Source of the DNA: Lutjanus erythropterus
Taxonomy: Eukaryota > Chordata > Actinopteri > Lutjaniformes > Lutjanidae
Assembly (NCBI GenBank): GCA_020091685.1
Contig: CM034603.1
Coordinates: 36,035,260 to 36,099,259 of the forward strand
Direction of reading: 5' to 3'
DNA length: 64,000 nt
Below the pieces are notes generated by a model. That model was given only the letters and a program-made list of their open reading frames with translations. It was not told the origin of the DNA and did no database searches. Shown one piece after another: positions 31,815 to 43,935 of the stretch; within the stretch, counting starts at the first letter, position 1, and the number at the start of each line of letters is the position of its first letter. The position numbers and the translations under genes are program-made.

Positions 31815-33370
31815 ACAAAAAGAAAAAAATATTATATGAGCTGTTTGGTATAAAGGGCCTATCTTGGCTTAAACATGAACCCAATTACATGGACGCATAA
31901 CCAGTCTGCATGAGATTTAGTCACATGGGTTCCACTTGAAGCTCTCTTTGCTCCATTAGCGACCCATGTGTGCGGATCATTATAGAGCTGCTGTAGCCTA
32001 TTATAGAGTCAGTGGAAAATGGGACCAATCATATAGACATGTTAGCTACATATTGCAACTTAGATTATATAATAATCACATCCAGGAAATGGTAACTTCT
32101 ACAATTTGGGGTTATGTATTTGTTGCCCTACCCAATTACTGCTATTTTTGGAGTTCCCAGTGAGGGCGCAGACATCACCACCCAAGCTAACTCTGTAGCC
32201 TTTGCCTCACTTCTATCCTGAAGACTTGGAGGTCTGTTAAGCCCCCATCACTCACAGATTGGATCAAACAAGCGCCATTGTTAATTCCATCAGAAAAACT
32301 CAGATGTAAGTCCCATCAGAAATTTACAGACACTTGATCTCCCTTTCTAGAACTCAGTCTTACTCAGTCTTTTTCATTAATACTACAGTAAATCTCTTCC
32401 CTCTCAATTAAGTACCCTTTCCCGTTAAAGTATAAGGACTGGGAACAGGAGAGATTTAATAACTCGAGACAGTTTGGCTGGAATAAGTGCCTTATTCATG
32501 TGACACTGTGACGAACACATATCTATGCCTGCCTGCATCTGTATTAAGATATGTGGGTATGTACATGTCGATGTATGTGTGTTTATATACTGAATATATC
32601 TATGTGACCCTACGCTAGGTCTGAGCCCAACCACTGCATTATTTATAAAAATGTTGATAAGAGGGCAAGGAGTTGAGAGAAGGGAGTGGGGTGGGAGTGC
32701 ACAGGAAAACCACTGAAGGGGCGTGACCTTGTAGCTACGTAGAGCTAGCGGTCAGAGCTAACCAGCCATGGGCAGCTGCTGTCAGACTCTCTGTGTCAGC
32801 AGAGAAGTGATTTTGAACATCAGGCGTTTTGATCCTTTTCAAATCCATGAAATATCAATATTAACACCAGCATTTATGTGTTTCATTACAGTTAAAAAAA
32901 TATGTTTAAGTGTGCAGTACCTCTTTAACTCACCCATCCTTTCAGGTGTCAGTGGAGGGCAGGTGTGTGTGCTTTAATGTTTGTGTGTATATTTACTGAA
33001 AACACTGTAAATGACGTTAAAAATATATAAGGTTAATGACAGTATTGTTCACTTAGCCATTTACAGTAGCTGGAAAGGAACTGTCTGTCATGCATATTAT
33101 TTTTCTACTTCACCATATCACATTAATGTTAATATTAACTGGACTGTCTGCTAACTCTGCCCAGTGTGAGACTTCAGTTCATGTACTGAAAGGTGGCAGG
33201 CTGAGCAGCCCAGTTGGACGCTGAGTGTATAATCCATCAGGCTCCATAATGAGCATGGCCACTGTGCTGCTTATACATCAAATGAATGTTTTTACATCAG
33301 TGCTTAGAGTGTAAAAGGGTGATGCAACGCAGAGCAGCAAACACATCCAGAGAGAAAAAAGGCCAAGTAA
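31815..33370. other. Intergenic; no gene seen
   Basis: Unique-looking sequence without coding features I can support. Confidence 0.35.
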
Positions 33371-33424
33371 GACGTACATGAAAATATCATGTGATAAATA
33401 TTATTTTATATCATGGTATTTTTC

Positions 33425-33770
33425 TGAGGGTGAGAAGTTCATCCGTGAGGGGCTCGGAGTAGAGCCGCTGCTCCATTTCGTAGAAAGGAGCCGGCAGAGG
33501 TGGTTCGGGCACCTGGTAAGGATGCCTCCATGGTCGCCTCCCTACGGGGAGGTGTTCCAGGCACGTCCAGCAGGGAGGAGGCCACGGGGCAGACCGAGGA
33601 AAAGGTGGAGGGATTATATCTCCACCCTGACCTGGTGAACGCCTCAGGATCCTCCAGTCAGAGCTGGTTAATGTGGCCGGGGGAAAGGGAAGTCTGGGGT
33701 CCCCCGCTGGAACGTTACCTCCGTGACCCGCCTTCGGATAAGCGCTTGAAGATGGATGGTATTTGTCTCA
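33425..33770 (+). pseudogene. LINE ORF2 C-terminus and 3' tail (5'-truncated)
   Basis: One frame reads SRQRWFGHLVRMPP, then GEVFQARPAGRRPRGRPRKR and WRDYISTLTW, the carboxy-terminal region of a teleost non-LTR retrotransposon polyprotein. Beyond it, in other frames, come CTGGGGTCCCCCGCTGGAAC and CGGATAAGCGCTTGAAGATG, the usual 3' tail. The reading frame breaks near 33638. Not a host gene. Confidence 0.75.
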
Positions 33771-34029
33771 ACTCTGCACAAGATCTTATATTTGATTAAA
33801 TGACTGATAAAAATTACTTATTAATCATTAATATAAATGTGGCCCTTCTAACCAGAGACGCCCCAAATACACAAATCATCAAAAGGACAATAAAACCCAA
33901 AGACTTATCACAAAATACACTATACACTGTACAATTAAGACAATATGCAAAGCAGATTACAGTGCAATAGGCCCACCTAGAACAACAACCTAAAATTTAC
34001 TGTTCCATGTTTCTGATTTAAGAGGGCAG

Positions 34030-34215
34030 ACAGTCATCTTCATGCTCACAGAGTGGCAGCTGAGGACAGGAAGGCCTCCTTCCCCATACAGCTCTTGAAC
34101 CTGAAAGGAACCAGATTAAATGTACTTCCTCTTGTGGCATAATTGTGGTATTCCCTAATTCGGATAGAAAAAAAAAAAAGTAGCTGCACAGGTACTTTGT
34201 AATGAGTAGTGAGAC
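34030..34215 (-). pseudogene. Possible LINE RT tail fragment
   Basis: Minus-strand frame with YHNYATRGSTFNLVPFRFK and KEAFLSSAATLW, similar in style to the extreme C-terminus of fish LINE polyproteins (basic stretch, G-K-x-x-F, A-x-x-LW). A poly-T tract breaks the N-terminal part. Weak but protein-like. Confidence 0.35.
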
Positions 34216-34546
34216 ATATTTTAATCTGCATCTCTTTTTACTGTCAGCCATCTGAGGCTGATAAAATGAGCTTGCAGGAGATGTGTCCTGTATGAAAGTT
34301 TATTTTTATTAGTATCAACCGTACTGGTTTATTTTGTGTAATTTCTTTTTAAAAATCATGTGTGTGCTGGTGTGATGGGAAAGGCATGAATAATCAAAAT
34401 GACACTGTACTAGAGCCCCTGTCAGTGTCACTAATGTCTGCCTGTCCAAAATATTCAAGCCAGATTTGTGGTTAAGCTAAGTGAGCTCCTTTTGTGCCAT
34501 CCTCTCCTCAGATAAGTAGCTATCTAGAATACAGCCAAGATATTTA

Positions 34547-35180
34547 AAAGGATAGTTCGTCCAAAGATGAAAATTCAGTCATTATCTACTCGCCCTCATG
34601 CTGATTGAAGGTCGGGTTTACTTTGTTAGTCTGCAAAACTCTGCTGGAGTTTCACAGGAAAACAGTGTCGCAGAATCTCTCAAACAGTGGAAGTGAATGG
34701 TGACCAGTTTTCAAATGGGGAAAAAAACAACTGAAAAAATGCCTCCATACTGCTCATCTGGTGTAATGTAAGTCTCCTAAAGTCCTGACATGCCGTTTGC
34801 ACACCGTCACACCACACACACAGTTCAGACAGTGTGCATGTGAACATGGCTCCAAGCTAAATATCTACAGTGAAGATTCAGGATAAAAACATGGTGGAAC
34901 ATTATTTTTAGTCAGCTTGGCATGTTGAGGCTTTAGGAGACTTGGATTACACCAGACCAGCAGTATGGAGGCATTTTAAGTTTTTATTCTGTTGTTTTTT
35001 TAACATTTGAAAACTGGTCACCATTCACTTCCACTGTTTGAGAGATTCTGCGACACTGTTTTCCTGTGAAACTCCAGCAGAGTTTTGTGGACTAAACTTA
35101 ACCTGAACTTCTGACCTTCAGTTGACATGAGAGTGAGCAGATAATGACTGAATTTTCTTTTGTGGGTGAACTATCCCTTT
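34547..35180. mobile_element. Foldback-type MITE with long inverted arms
   Basis: Begins AAAGGATAGTTCGTCC and ends GGGTGAACTATCCCTTT. The arms are about 250 bases each and share long identical stretches: TCTGCTGGAGTTTCACAGGA, GAATCTCTCAAACAGTGG and ATGGTGACCAGTTTTCAAAT occur in the left arm and, reversed, in the right. A single strand could fold into a very long hairpin. Related copies: 38040-38225, 57118-57325 and the window end. Confidence 0.85.
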
Positions 35181-35332
35181 GAGATAATCTCCCATCTCAC
35201 AACCTGTGTGCAAAAGCTTTTATTTCTGCAGAAATATGCCTGAATAGTAAAACCTGATCAAGAAAATATTTTTTAAAAGAATGCATTCACATTATGTGAT
35301 AGCATTAGTTGGTAATTTGTTCTAATTTAAAA

Positions 35333-35518
35333 TTAATTCACTGTTTGATGGCTTGGGTTCCCACAGGTTTGTCTGTTTAACACCTCTGCGATCAGGCGTG
35401 GGATCTCCCTCACTGGAGACTTTACAAGAAGGTTGTGAGCTTCCAGGAAACGAGCTCCACTTTTAGCTGATGTGTCTGAGATGCAGAGACAGCAGCAGCA
35501 GACTGCGCACAGCAACAT
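35333..35518 (-). CDS. Unverified short ORF with signal-peptide-like start
   Basis: 61 codons, ATG at 35518 in a good context (GCAGCCATG). The start MLLCAVCCCCLCISDTSAKS has a hydrophobic, cysteine-rich core and a plausible cleavage after SDTSA. The rest, ARFLEAHNLLVKS ... EVLNRQTCGN, would suit a short helical peptide. I do not recognise a family. The Cys run comes from a GCA repeat, and an ORF this short can arise by chance, so this is a candidate only. A TGACTCA (AP-1-like) word lies about 40 bases upstream. Confidence 0.15.
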   Translation of the reverse strand: MLLCAVCCCCLCISDTSAKSGARFLEAHNLLVKSPVREIPRLIAEVLNRQTCGNPSHQTVN

Positions 35519-35921
35519 GGCTGCGAACCGGTGACATCATTTCCCTGTCAGTGAGTCACACAGGTGCTCCCTCTACACATGAAAGGCAAGCATGCATTTC
35601 AATGCAAACTGTCAGCACTCGGCATATACAGGAAAGCACCAAAAAAAGTTTGCTCTGGTTTAATGTGAAATGGCTGTGATATGGGAAATGACTCATCAAC
35701 ACATACCCTGAATGTTTTGGCTACCTTAAACTGAAGCAGGAACTTACATTAAAGTCATGTGTTATTATAAACATATTTAAGAATTCCACTGAAACTGCAG
35801 GGCGCTTCACAGCATCACACCATCACATAAACTAGTCAATTACAGTAAATGACTGCAAAGTACTCTAAATTTGTTCTTGATAAACCAACACAGAACAAGA
35901 AGTAATCAAAGAGGGTTAAGA

Positions 35922-36145
35922 CAGTGGTTCTAAAGCTGGGGTGTGGGCCCCCCCGGGGGGGCGCAGAGCCACTGCAGGGGTAGTATAGAGTGAAATAAAG
36001 CTAATTATACAAGAGAAATAAACAAACAAGAGCTGCTGACATACTGACCTTTATTTCACTAAAATTCAAGTTAAATTATTGTTAATAACTCAACAATTTT
36101 TAACTTTTGAAGAGGAACATACCAGAAAAAGTTTGGGAACCACTG
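35922..36145. mobile_element. hAT-like MITE with exact 8-bp target duplication
   Basis: Ends CAGTGGTTCTAAAGC and GTTTGGGAACCACTG are inverted repeats. GGTTAAGA is present directly before (35914-35921) and after (36146-36153). An 8-bp duplication with CAGTGGTTC ends is diagnostic of hAT elements. It carries a palindromic GGGCCCCCCCGGGGGGGC stretch at 35946. Confidence 0.92.
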
Positions 36146-36639
36146 GGTTAAGATAAGAAGTTATGCTTTAAATTTTAATTACTTTGTAATTGTATTTTAA
36201 AGTGGAGGAAGTACAATTAATTGTATTTTATATAATTTTGTGTAGGTTTAGATGTCAGAATTAGTAACCTAAGGACTTCTCTGACTCATACAATGAGTAC
36301 ATACATACATTTGATTCGACTCAACTTGCTCTTTTTTGGTTTTCTACACAATTAGTACCTGATACTTGCAGTCACCTTCGGCCCCGAGCTACCGAGGGCC
36401 CCATCAAACACCTCATAAATGCATGGTTAAGAAAGTGCTGTTTTTTAAGCTTTTTGCTAATTAATTATATCTTTCTGAAAACACTAGAATCAGGATATTT
36501 AATTTAATGTCTCCCTTTTAAGTAGAATTATCCAAAAATCTTACAATGCATCTGTGGAAATGATCCAGGAAGACAAACAGCTCAGCGGGGTGTGCAGACT
36601 GTCGATAAAAGAAGCAAAGCCAGCTCCGTGGTGCTGAGA

Positions 36640-36830
36640 AAAGGTGGAAGCAAGAGGATACTAAAAGACAATGCCCACCCCAGCCACATCCTGTTCATCC
36701 GGCTGCCTTCTGGCAAGTGATACAGAAGTATCCGCTGCTGTACCACCAGACTGAAGAGCAGCTTCTTTCCTCATGCTCCTAAAATAAAAGTTTATTGTTA
36801 TGACTTATTATTTATTCAGAGATTGAAAAA
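36640..36830 (+). pseudogene. LINE polyprotein C-terminal relic
   Basis: Frame from 36668 reads DNAHPSHILFIRLPSGK, a TGA, then YRSIRCCTTRLKSSFFPHA, typical of the C-terminal tail of fish LINE proteins. The in-frame stop and missing upstream domains mark it as dead. Confidence 0.65.
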
Positions 36831-37441
36831 ATGGGGAGAACAAGGGATATGGAGGGACCCATGCTTGTGTTTGCTAGGCGCTAAAATGACTAAGTCCGCC
36901 CCTGCTGATACCGAAAGTTGTGAAAACACAGCAAACCCCTGACTGACCATGGCACACGGAACAGCCATGAGTAGTGACCACAATTATTTTTGTATTATGG
37001 AAGCAGACACCATCCTTTCATATCCTCTGTTATAAGAATAGCGTAGCTCTTTTTTGTGCGTGTGGTTGAGGAAGAGAAACCGGGTGGCAGAAAGTGACAG
37101 TGAATGCAGCAGAGCTGAAGAAAAGATGAGCAATGAAGTTGTCAGTGTGGCAGTAAATGTACAGTGTAGGTTGTGTGTTGTTTCCCAACTGAAATGGGGT
37201 ACAACCTGCAGTGGAAAACAGTGTAGAAGTATTAAAAGCAAGTAGTGTTGCAGGGGAAATACCGCTAATGAAGATTGTGGAGTTTTGCCAAATTGATCAC
37301 AGCATCTTTGGCTTCAGGAAATTGTCCCAGGCATTTTTTCCAAAACGTCAGACGGGCAATACATCATCCTACCCCAGTCGCCAGGGCCGCATCCCCTTTT
37401 GAGGGAAAGATCACGCTTCCAAACAATGAGAGAAATCTGAA

Positions 37442-37590
37442 GATGCCAAAAAGCTGCTGTGCAGCAGGTTGTAAAATAAATCAACATATGAATTCATCAC
37501 AATCTCTGGTTCCCCAAACTTCCTGGAAAGGAAAGGGATCCCAGAAGGAGAGCTGTAAGAATGTATGAGCCTCCAGAGAACAGTAATTGT
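37442..37590 (+). pseudogene. Possible frameshifted THAP-type zinc-finger start
   Basis: ATG at 37442 begins MPKSCCAAGCKINQHM, like the start of THAP domains (M-x-x-x-C ... C with NK/NR following). After this the frame diverges; the +1 frame continues NLWFPKLPGKERDPRRR, which resembles the next THAP segment (F-x-x-hP...RR). This implies a one-base shift near 37490. THAP fingers occur in P-type transposases and host factors. The AVPTF-like end was not found. Tentative. Confidence 0.35.
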
Positions 37591-38039
37591 TTATTTTGGC
37601 TGCAGTGTTAATTCCTTTTTGATGACAATAAATATGAATTAGCGTCTGTCTGTCTGAAATTATGCCACAGTAGAAACCAAAGCTTTCACACTGAGATTTG
37701 AGATACATTATGAATATTCACTGTCATTGTAGTTATTAGCTAAATGATGTTGGTGCAACTGCTAAACGTTAGCTTGAGTGGGAGGCAGCTGGAGTTCAGT
37801 CTTAACATTACAGCAGCGTCAGACTGTCGTCTCTTTAATAGGTTTTATTATTTACAGACAACACTTAACTTTACCCTAACTATATATAACCCTCACGAAA
37901 CCCAGCAATGTTGTTTTACTGTAATTAGCATAATGAGCTATTTTTTCTATTTTTTTTTTTTCAGATGACCTGCCCTGAATGTTTCATGTGTAAATGTTAT
38001 GAAACTGCATGTTACTTAACTTAGGCATTATAGGCATTT

Positions 38040-38225
38040 TATGTTTTTAGTCTGTTTTTTTATGTTTGAAAACTGGTCAATTGTTTGTGAGATTCTGCAG
38101 CACTGTTTTTTCCTGTGAAACTCCAGCAGTGTTTTGTGGACTAAAAAACTAAACCTGATTCTCAATCAGCAGGACGGTGAATAGATAATGACTGAATTTT
38201 CATTTTTGGGTGAACTATCCCTTTA
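38040..38225. mobile_element. Solo right arm of the 34.5-kb MITE family
   Basis: ATGTTTGAAAACTGGTCA, TCCTGTGAAACTCCAGCAG, AATAGATAATGACTGAATTT and GGGTGAACTATCCCTTTAA follow the order of the right arm at 34850-35180. No left arm was found upstream. Confidence 0.75.
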
Positions 38226-38274
38226 ATGGACGATGTATCTGTGGTATATCTTATGTTTCCCCAGAAGTTATAGT

Positions 38275-38345
38275 AACTAGCTAGCAATGGCTAGCAGAAA
38301 ATGCATGGTCACCTTGAATAAATTACAGATTTCTCTGGGTTGTAA
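38275..38345. repeat. Dispersed repeat fragment (partner of 19138-19215)
   Basis: AGCTAGCAATGGCTAGCAG, ACCTTGAATAAATTACAGA and TTCTCTGG occur in the same order as in rgs18 intron 4. Confidence 0.65.
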
Positions 38346-41300
38346 ATAAAAGAATTTATAGAACATATGTTCAGGGTTTTAGACATTTGAATGCAGAAAT
38401 CTTATATATTATAGCTTTAACCTCTTTGCTGCATTGATACATTTTTGCTTGTATTTTTTACTGCAAGCACTGTAACATAACAGTAACAAGATATTAGTAA
38501 AAGCAGGGCTCTTTTTTCATTAAATATGATGTTTTTAATAATGAATATGCTGATAAGGGGCTAGAAGTGCATTCTTACATTTTATATGCATGATGGAGTT
38601 CACTAACATTAAAATAAATTTACTCTAGGAAGTCTGTGACAATTTTAGATTGTCCTCATTTTACCTGATAATGAGCCAATAATGCTAATTTCCCAACATG
38701 CAACTCTTAGCAGCCAAGTTGAATTTAATCCACTTGGCCAAAACATGATTTCAATTTTTTAAAAAAAGCAACGAATTTGCCAACTGACCAGCACTTATGA
38801 ACTCAGCAGGTATCTGTTTTCATGCAAGCCTTGCGTAAGAAGCTTTGACAGGCTGAACAGGCTCAATGCCGCCACCTGATGACATGTTGAGGAACCATAA
38901 TTCAAACTAAAGGCGAGCATCATCAAAACACATGTAAAACCAAGTTAGACATTCCTGTTAGTAATCCACTTTTCTCCGTTATGAATTGCAGCTGTGCAGA
39001 TATGTTCCTCAGATGGGAGATTGGATGGTGGCTCTGAACAGGTTGATGTATTTCTGCGTCTGTGTACAGTTACACATACAGGATGCACTGTCTACACTTG
39101 CTCCGTGAGCCAGCAGCTCAGGCAGACTGGGCTTTTCTGCCTGCAGTTGCAAAAATGCTAACTCCGTCCTGATTACCATACCCGCTGCTGGAAAGATCGT
39201 TTTTCACATTTTATTTTTCCCTTTTGCCAGTATGGTGTTTCAAATCAAAATGGACCACCCCGCCTACTCGCGTGAACAAATTGGCTCTGCTACTGAATCT
39301 TACTTCCATTTCAAATGAGAATCAAATGCAAGTCAGATTCCAGCGCTGTGCCTCCCCATGAATATTACATCTGTTTTCGCTTACAGTTTCACATTTTTCA
39401 AGACGTTTATGTTTTAATGCGATTTTTAAATTTGAGTTCTTATCCATTTCAAGTTTATTTTGCTCCCTTAAGATATTCTGTAGCATTCCTTTCTGAAGAA
39501 TGTGCTCCTGCGGTCCAGACACAGAAAGATCTGCTGGGATGGAGCCGAGTTAAGGCGATTGTGCCAAGATGAGGCCCTCGATGTGAGGTTGTTTTTTGTT
39601 GCAATGCACTGTTCCTTTGTGCAGACACCCTGAGTGATGTGGTTGTAAAGGGGCCTGGACATAGTTCTTTATCATAGGTCTATGAGACTTTCAGAGTCTC
39701 TCCAGTAATCAGGTCCACATGCCAATAGTGATGGATTCTACTCTGCAGCTGCTCTGCACCAGACAACACACACATACAAATCAGAATTCACATGCCCAAG
39801 TCTTTCTTGATCAATAAACATTTACTCCTGGAGAGAGGCTGCATCTGCAAGCCTGTCTTTGTAATCAGATCAAACTTTTCTGTTGATATATGAGAAAATG
39901 CATAAATAGGACGGACCTCTCAGTTCTGTCAATGCACATAAACAGCATGTATTGTTTTTAATTGCAGTCAGGAATAGATTGCCATTACTGTCAGACACCG
40001 AGCAAATGTAGGTGGACACACAGCCTGCTACAGCTGCCAAATTTATAAGGATGCTAATGACGCTGCTGTAAAATACAGAGATCATTTTAATCAATTAGCT
40101 GAAAGCATTTGCGTTGCTGATTAAGCCAGAGAGGAGGGCGACAAATGGCCGCGCTCCTCGCGTTTGGATGGGGAGGAAGGCGCCCCTATTTCAGCCATGA
40201 CGGATGTTGGAGCACGCCCGGACGCTGCTGGACTGCTAAAACTTTGCAAAGAGACGCTTGATATTTCACATTCGACCTCAGTGCTGCTCCAGAGCAAGAA
40301 ATGTAATACACATTTGACCGCCGGACTATGAGAGAACAGAGTCATGCTGTGACACAGATTGGAGTTCGAATGTGAGGAGTCTTTCTGCAGGTCCAGCAGT
40401 TTATGAAATCCTCTGCCGTCCTATTTTGTAATAGTGTTATTTTTGTTTTTTTTTATGCAACATTAAGATATTCATCCCCTGCCATTCTTCCTAGAATAAT
40501 CATTTAACACTAAGGTGAACGGATTACAGCCAGAAATGGACTTCATGATTATTTTCCTGTATTTTTCTGTCATTATTATTTTAGGTATGAATACTAATGT
40601 GTGTCAATTTAGTCTGCCCGAATAGAAAAACTTTAGCCTTTTTTTATGAATACTAATCCCTCACATACTCAAAATTCTAGGATAATTCTGAGTGCTCCTG
40701 CTCCTCGTTGAATCTGTTTGACCGGTGCTGCTATCTCACCCGTGCAGCCATGGGAAAAGCAGATAGTGTATCATGCCTAAAAGCAGGGAGATATTTTTTT
40801 TAGATTCACTTACTCCTCTCTGCAGGGAGGTCAGAGGTCAGAGTCAGCTACAGGCCAGTAGTCCTGGAGCTGGTGGGGATTCAGTGTGACTCTCAAGGAC
40901 ATTTTGGTGAGAGTGTTTCTTGTAGAGTCTCCTGGTTTTAAGGTCGGTAACCCCGCTCAATGTGCCACCCCGCTACCCAAAAGTCACCCGTGGAGCACTT
41001 CTCATTAATGTACAGTAGTGAATTAAAGTCTGAGCAATAATATGCATTAGTTTAGGACAATATAAACAAAATCAATTTCAATTTTATGATATTTTTGATC
41101 AAATACCTGGATACTGATATTTATTGATATTGCAATAATGTAGGGATGACTGCTGGTGCTTTCACAAAATATTAAAGGGACATTTACACGTCCAAAAATA
41201 AGTAGAGCAATCTAAAAATTCAGTTAGAGCCATAGGTGGTATATTTAATTGGTAGAAATCCTAGAAGTGAGCGGTTTCCCTCCACTACCTCCTCCTCCTA

Positions 41301-41585
41301 AGACGCGAGGAATCTCAGGCAGGCTGCAGGAACACTGCAGGAGCACAAGACAAGCACATGATGATGCTAGCTAGCTAGCTTGCTCACGTTGCTTATGATT
41401 ATCTAAGACAATGAGATGATCATCAAAATGCTGACTATTAACACTATTAAATGAACAGTAAATACTATTGACAACATGTATCAAGCTAACTGTAAAAAGT
41501 GAAGTAATTAACTTAAAAATGAAGAATCAGTGATAGCATTGACAGGAAGTAAACAGACATGCAGCTCGTGAAACAGATATTTAGG
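38346..41585. other. Intergenic, mostly unique-looking
   Basis: No gene seen. 40820-40970 resembles a dispersed teleost repeat (GGGGATTCAGTGTGACTCTC, AAGGACATTTTGG) and contains a direct repeat AGGTCA-G-AGGTCA at 40828-40840. 40120-40260 is a GC-richer unique patch. Confidence 0.35.
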
Positions 41586-41872
41586 GCTTTTCACGCTGCA
41601 CTTAGCCCCATGCTAAGAGAGCAGTTAGCACATTCACACACATTCCTGGCACATTGCAAAATGGCTAACACCAACTTTAGCCAAGGATTAGCTGGCCCTG
41701 CTCTGGAGCAGAGTTAGCCCTGGGTTTGTGGGGTTATTCCCTGAAAATCAACTAAACCCAGAGCTAAAAGCTGCCAGTGTGAACAAAGGCTAAATCATTA
41801 GAAGATAATTAACAAAGTTAAATCAAACTGTTAGCCCAGGGTTAAGGATATAAAGTATGAAAAGCCCCTTAG
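41586..41872. mobile_element. MITE with GGGCTTTTCACNCTGCACTTAGCCC-like ends
   Basis: Left AGGGCTTTTCACGCTGCACT and right ...TATAAAGTATGAAAAGCCCC are inverted. Internal GTTAGCCC/GGGCTAA words are frequent. A related copy lies at 57655-57900. Confidence 0.7.
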
Positions 41873-42342
41873 TGCACTACATTGAGAAGAGAATTACATC
41901 ACTTTACTGTCCAAATCTATCCAAAATCTATGACGATATCTAGTCTCATATCACGATATTGATATAATATCGACATATTGCCCTACCCCTTATCTGTCAT
42001 TAATCTGAAGTATTTGCTTACTTGTGTTTCAGAAAAGATGGTAATGGCTCTGCAGTGTCCTAATCTAAATAAATAATAAAGGATTATGTTCAGCACATTC
42101 CCACAGCAGTGTTGTGTCCAGTGCAAATCAATACAAGTCCTAATTGAACAATATCGCTGTGCAGAAAGCTCTCCAACAGCTCCCGATCTTTTCTTCCTCA
42201 CTTAGGAGGAAGTGTCTCACATTCATCCCGCTGAATGCTATTGTATCTCTAATTACACAGGGTACATTCTCATATTTCATTTAGCCTATTTATGGTAAAT
42301 CATGAAATGCTGCCATGGTGCCACCTGCTTTCTCTCCCTCCT

Positions 42343-42348
<6 letters not shown>

Positions 42349-42386
<38 letters not shown>
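42349..42386 (+). repeat. (CT)n microsatellite
   Basis: CT-rich run with about 18 nearly perfect units. Confidence 0.95.
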
Positions 42387-42391
<5 letters not shown>

Positions 42392-42984
42392 ACTCTCTAA
42401 AGTATTGTGAAGGTTTGAATGTTTCATGACTCATCGTTGAGGTTGCTCTCCCTCCCTTCCTCCCTCTTCCCTCTCCGTCTCTCATCCCGTCTCCAATAGC
42501 TCCACAATCTCTGAGAGTTCAGTTCCCTTGCTCTCACTTTGTATGAGGCAAGTCTAATTAGAGTGAATTATTTGGCTGATGGTCTGTGAAACACATTGCG
42601 CCAATTATCAGTGTACTATAAACAGACTGTTATCTGTGAAATCCCTCTGCCTCGGAGCGTACGAGGATGGAAGCGTGATTAATATGCAAAGAAACCAGGT
42701 CACAGATAAAACTATCCATCGGTCAAACGGGAGAATGCTACAGGGGGACAACTGCTTTTGATTCTGTGCAGGGTGTTTTGTCCTAACATGGGAAATGTCT
42801 CATTCACCTCAGTCGGAGGTGAAGCACATTGTAAACATCATAGAGTCTCTACTGAAACTCTAATGGACCTACTACTGACGCAAGAGTGGCCCTATTAAAA
42901 CATTAAGGAATAATCATTTGGCTCTGAACTGTAGCTAGGGAGAAAGTGTGTAAGATTAAATCTTTTAAATGTTCTGTGATTAAT

Positions 42985-43935
42985 TGGTAAAACTTTTCAA
43001 TAAGGTGCACAAAATTTAAAGTAGTTACCGGGGAACAAATGAGGAATGAATAAGGAACTAAGTACCAGTGGGCCATTAGTTACTGAGAAACCCCTAATCA
43101 AATTTTATAGAGTTGCTAATGACGAGTTAATGAATGAATGAAGAGTAATTAATCACAATGTAATGAGGGACTACTTAGTGAGTACTCAGTATTAAGTATC
43201 ACCTCAGTTTAGAGGACAAAACCAGTGAGTAATCACAGGGTAATGAGAGACTACTCGGTAACTACACAGTATGATTTATCACCTTAGTTTAGGGGAAACA
43301 AAGAGTAAGTAATCATGAGGTAATTAGGGAGTACTCAGTAACTTCTCAGTAATATGTATCACTTTACTTCAGGAGACACAAATAGAGTAAGAGTACTTTA
43401 TGGGACAAAAAAGTTAAGTAATCATAAGGTAATGAGGGACTACTCAGTAATTACTCAGTAATACATATCACTTCACTCCTTGAAACGAAAGGATTATTAA
43501 TTAGTACTAGTATTAATAAAGTAATGAGGGACTACTCAGTAACACTCTACTTCAGGGGACACAAAAAGAGTAAGTACTTACACGGTAATAAGAGACTACT
43601 CAGTTACTACTCAGTATTATGAATCAGTTTAGTTCACAAGACACAATACGAGTAAATAATCATGAGGTAATTAGGAACTACTCAGTAACTACTCAGTATT
43701 ATGTATCACTTAAGGGAACACAAAAAAATTCATGAGGTAATGATAAATTAATGAGGGATTACTGTTTAAATAATCAATAATTAATATCTCTGTTCTCTAG
43801 TAACTCATCACTATTCATTATATACTGTAGTCTTCCACTGGGAATCGTTAATGAAGTACTTATTAGCAATTCATCATTTATCAAGTAGTTCCTGATTGAT
43901 TCCTCACTTGTTTCTTCTTTCAGTCGTTTCAGAAA
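42985..43935. mobile_element. MITE with inverted ends and internally expanded 90-bp tandem units
   Basis: Left GGAACAAATGAGGAATGAAT... and right ...ATTGATTCCTCACTTGTTTC are inverted matches. Between them about seven to eight degenerate units repeat TAATGAGGGACTACTCAGTA, then a TATCAC(T/C)T phrase, GGGACACAAA, GAGTAAGTAATCA. Similar architecture to the block at 11420. Confidence 0.8.
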
